Assembly: GCA_035429725.1 (NCBI GenBank)
Contig: DAOMFI010000176.1
Span: forward strand, 1-5,700
Origin: JALORV01 sp035429725
GTDB taxonomy: Bacteria > Pseudomonadota > Gammaproteobacteria > Burkholderiales > Burkholderiaceae_F
Length of the DNA: 5,700 nt
Direction of reading: 5' to 3'
The notes beneath the pieces are model-generated. The model ran no database searches, was not told the origin of the DNA, and saw only the letters and a list, made by a program, of their open reading frames with translations. This document shows, piece after piece, positions 5,473 to 5,700 of this stretch; positions within the stretch are counted from its first letter, which is position 1, and each line of letters starts with the position of its first letter. The position numbers and the translations under genes are program-made.

Positions 5473-5554
5473 CTGACTGACTGCCGCGCTGTGCGCGGCC
5501 TCCCGTTGGTGTTCCTAGGCGCAGCGCCCGCTGCGCGTGACTCGCAGGTGACGT
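5473..5554 (+). promoter_or_regulatory. trpE attenuator region (competing RNA hairpins) and trpE RBS
   Basis: Two perfect 7-bp hairpins are visible: A, GCCGCGC (5483-5489) with GCGCGGC (5493-5499), loop TGT; and B, GCGCAGC (5519-5525) with GCTGCGC (5530-5536), loop GCCC. A third pairing, 5486-5494 with 5519-5527 (nine pairs including one G-U), uses one arm of each and excludes both, as an antiterminator would. The last Trp codon region TGGCGC (5461-5466) can also pair with 5486-5491, giving a possible region 1. Neither hairpin is followed by a real T-run: after A comes CTCCCGTTGGTGTT, after B comes GTGACTCG. Termination may therefore be weak or Rho-assisted, or B may act on trpE translation, since the RBS AGGTGA (5546-5551) starts ten bases after it. 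Confidence 0.65.
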
Positions 5555-5700
5555 GTGACCGAACTTGAATTCAAGGCTCTGGCGGCACAGGGCTACAACC
5601 GCATCCCGGTGATCGCGGAAAGCTTCGCCGATCTTGAAACGCCCCTTTCGCTCTACCTGAAGCTCGCCAACGAGCCCAACACCTTCCTGCTCGAGTCGGT
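5555..5700 (+). CDS. trpE: Anthranilate synthase component I, N-terminal part (runs off window)
   Basis: Forty-eight complete codons are present, beginning (V/M)TELEFKALAAQGYNRIPV and reaching LLES at residues 45-48. TrpE turns chorismate plus ammonia, supplied from glutamine by TrpG, into anthranilate, the first committed step of tryptophan synthesis. The start EFKALAAQGYNRIP and the segment TPLSLYLKLAN are typical of betaproteobacterial TrpE. The LLES motif belongs to the N-terminal allosteric site where tryptophan binds for feedback inhibition. The start is GTG at 5555, with AGGTGA three bases upstream and a TGA stop in the same frame at 5549-5551, so no earlier start is possible. The catalytic domain lies beyond the window. 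Regulation by the upstream Trp-rich leader is expected. Confidence 0.93.
   Translation, partial: MTELEFKALAAQGYNRIPVIAESFADLETPLSLYLKLANEPNTFLLES

Noticed and set aside
5483..5499. Hairpin A as a simple intrinsic terminator
   Set aside because: The bases after the stem hold only scattered T residues among C and G, so a standard intrinsic terminator is not supported; kept only as part of the competing-structure region.
1..5700. Mobile elements, CRISPR arrays, tRNA or rRNA genes
   Set aside because: No transposase or integrase motifs, no spaced direct repeats and no cloverleaf or rRNA-like sequence were seen; gene content is uniformly core.

Overview
The window is a high-GC, gene-dense bacterial chromosome segment. 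It carries only housekeeping genes, with short gaps and overlapping starts. The protein families, the order apaG / rpe-gph-trpE, and the neighbouring ubiquinone hydroxylase, DsbC-type isomerase and MltA genes all point to a betaproteobacterium, most likely Burkholderiales. That assignment rests on recognised gene order, not on a search. I see no mobile element, tRNA, rRNA, CRISPR array or phage gene.

Left part (1-2026, + strand): a UbiH/UbiF-family FAD hydroxylase starts at position 15, probably coupled by an ATGA overlap to an upstream gene that is cut off. After an 80-base gap comes a periplasmic DsbC/DsbG-type thiol:disulfide isomerase with a CPYC active site.

Middle part (2038-3858, mostly - strand): mltA (lipoprotein lytic murein transglycosylase) converges on the dsbC-like gene with only 11 bases between them. 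A 35-residue single-span membrane protein is read divergently from mltA, and the two ATG start codons share two bases at 3290-3291. A perfect 20-base palindrome lies between this small gene and the 3' end of apaG, which is on the - strand.

Right part (3971-5700, + strand): rpe (ribulose-phosphate 3-epimerase) and gph (phosphoglycolate phosphatase) overlap by ATGA. They are followed by a tryptophan-rich leader ORF (trpL-like, five Trp codons in 33 residues) and the start of trpE. An extended -10 promoter (TGCTATAGT) sits inside the 3' end of gph, where it uses the only ATA codon of that gene. Between the leader and trpE, two hairpins compete with one alternative long pairing. This is the logic of a transcription attenuator, but no T-run follows either hairpin, so the output mechanism is open.

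The most interesting items are the trpE leader/attenuator with its gph-embedded promoter, and the interlocked start codons of mltA and the small membrane protein. The rest is ordinary core genome; I do not see evidence for a wholly new system.
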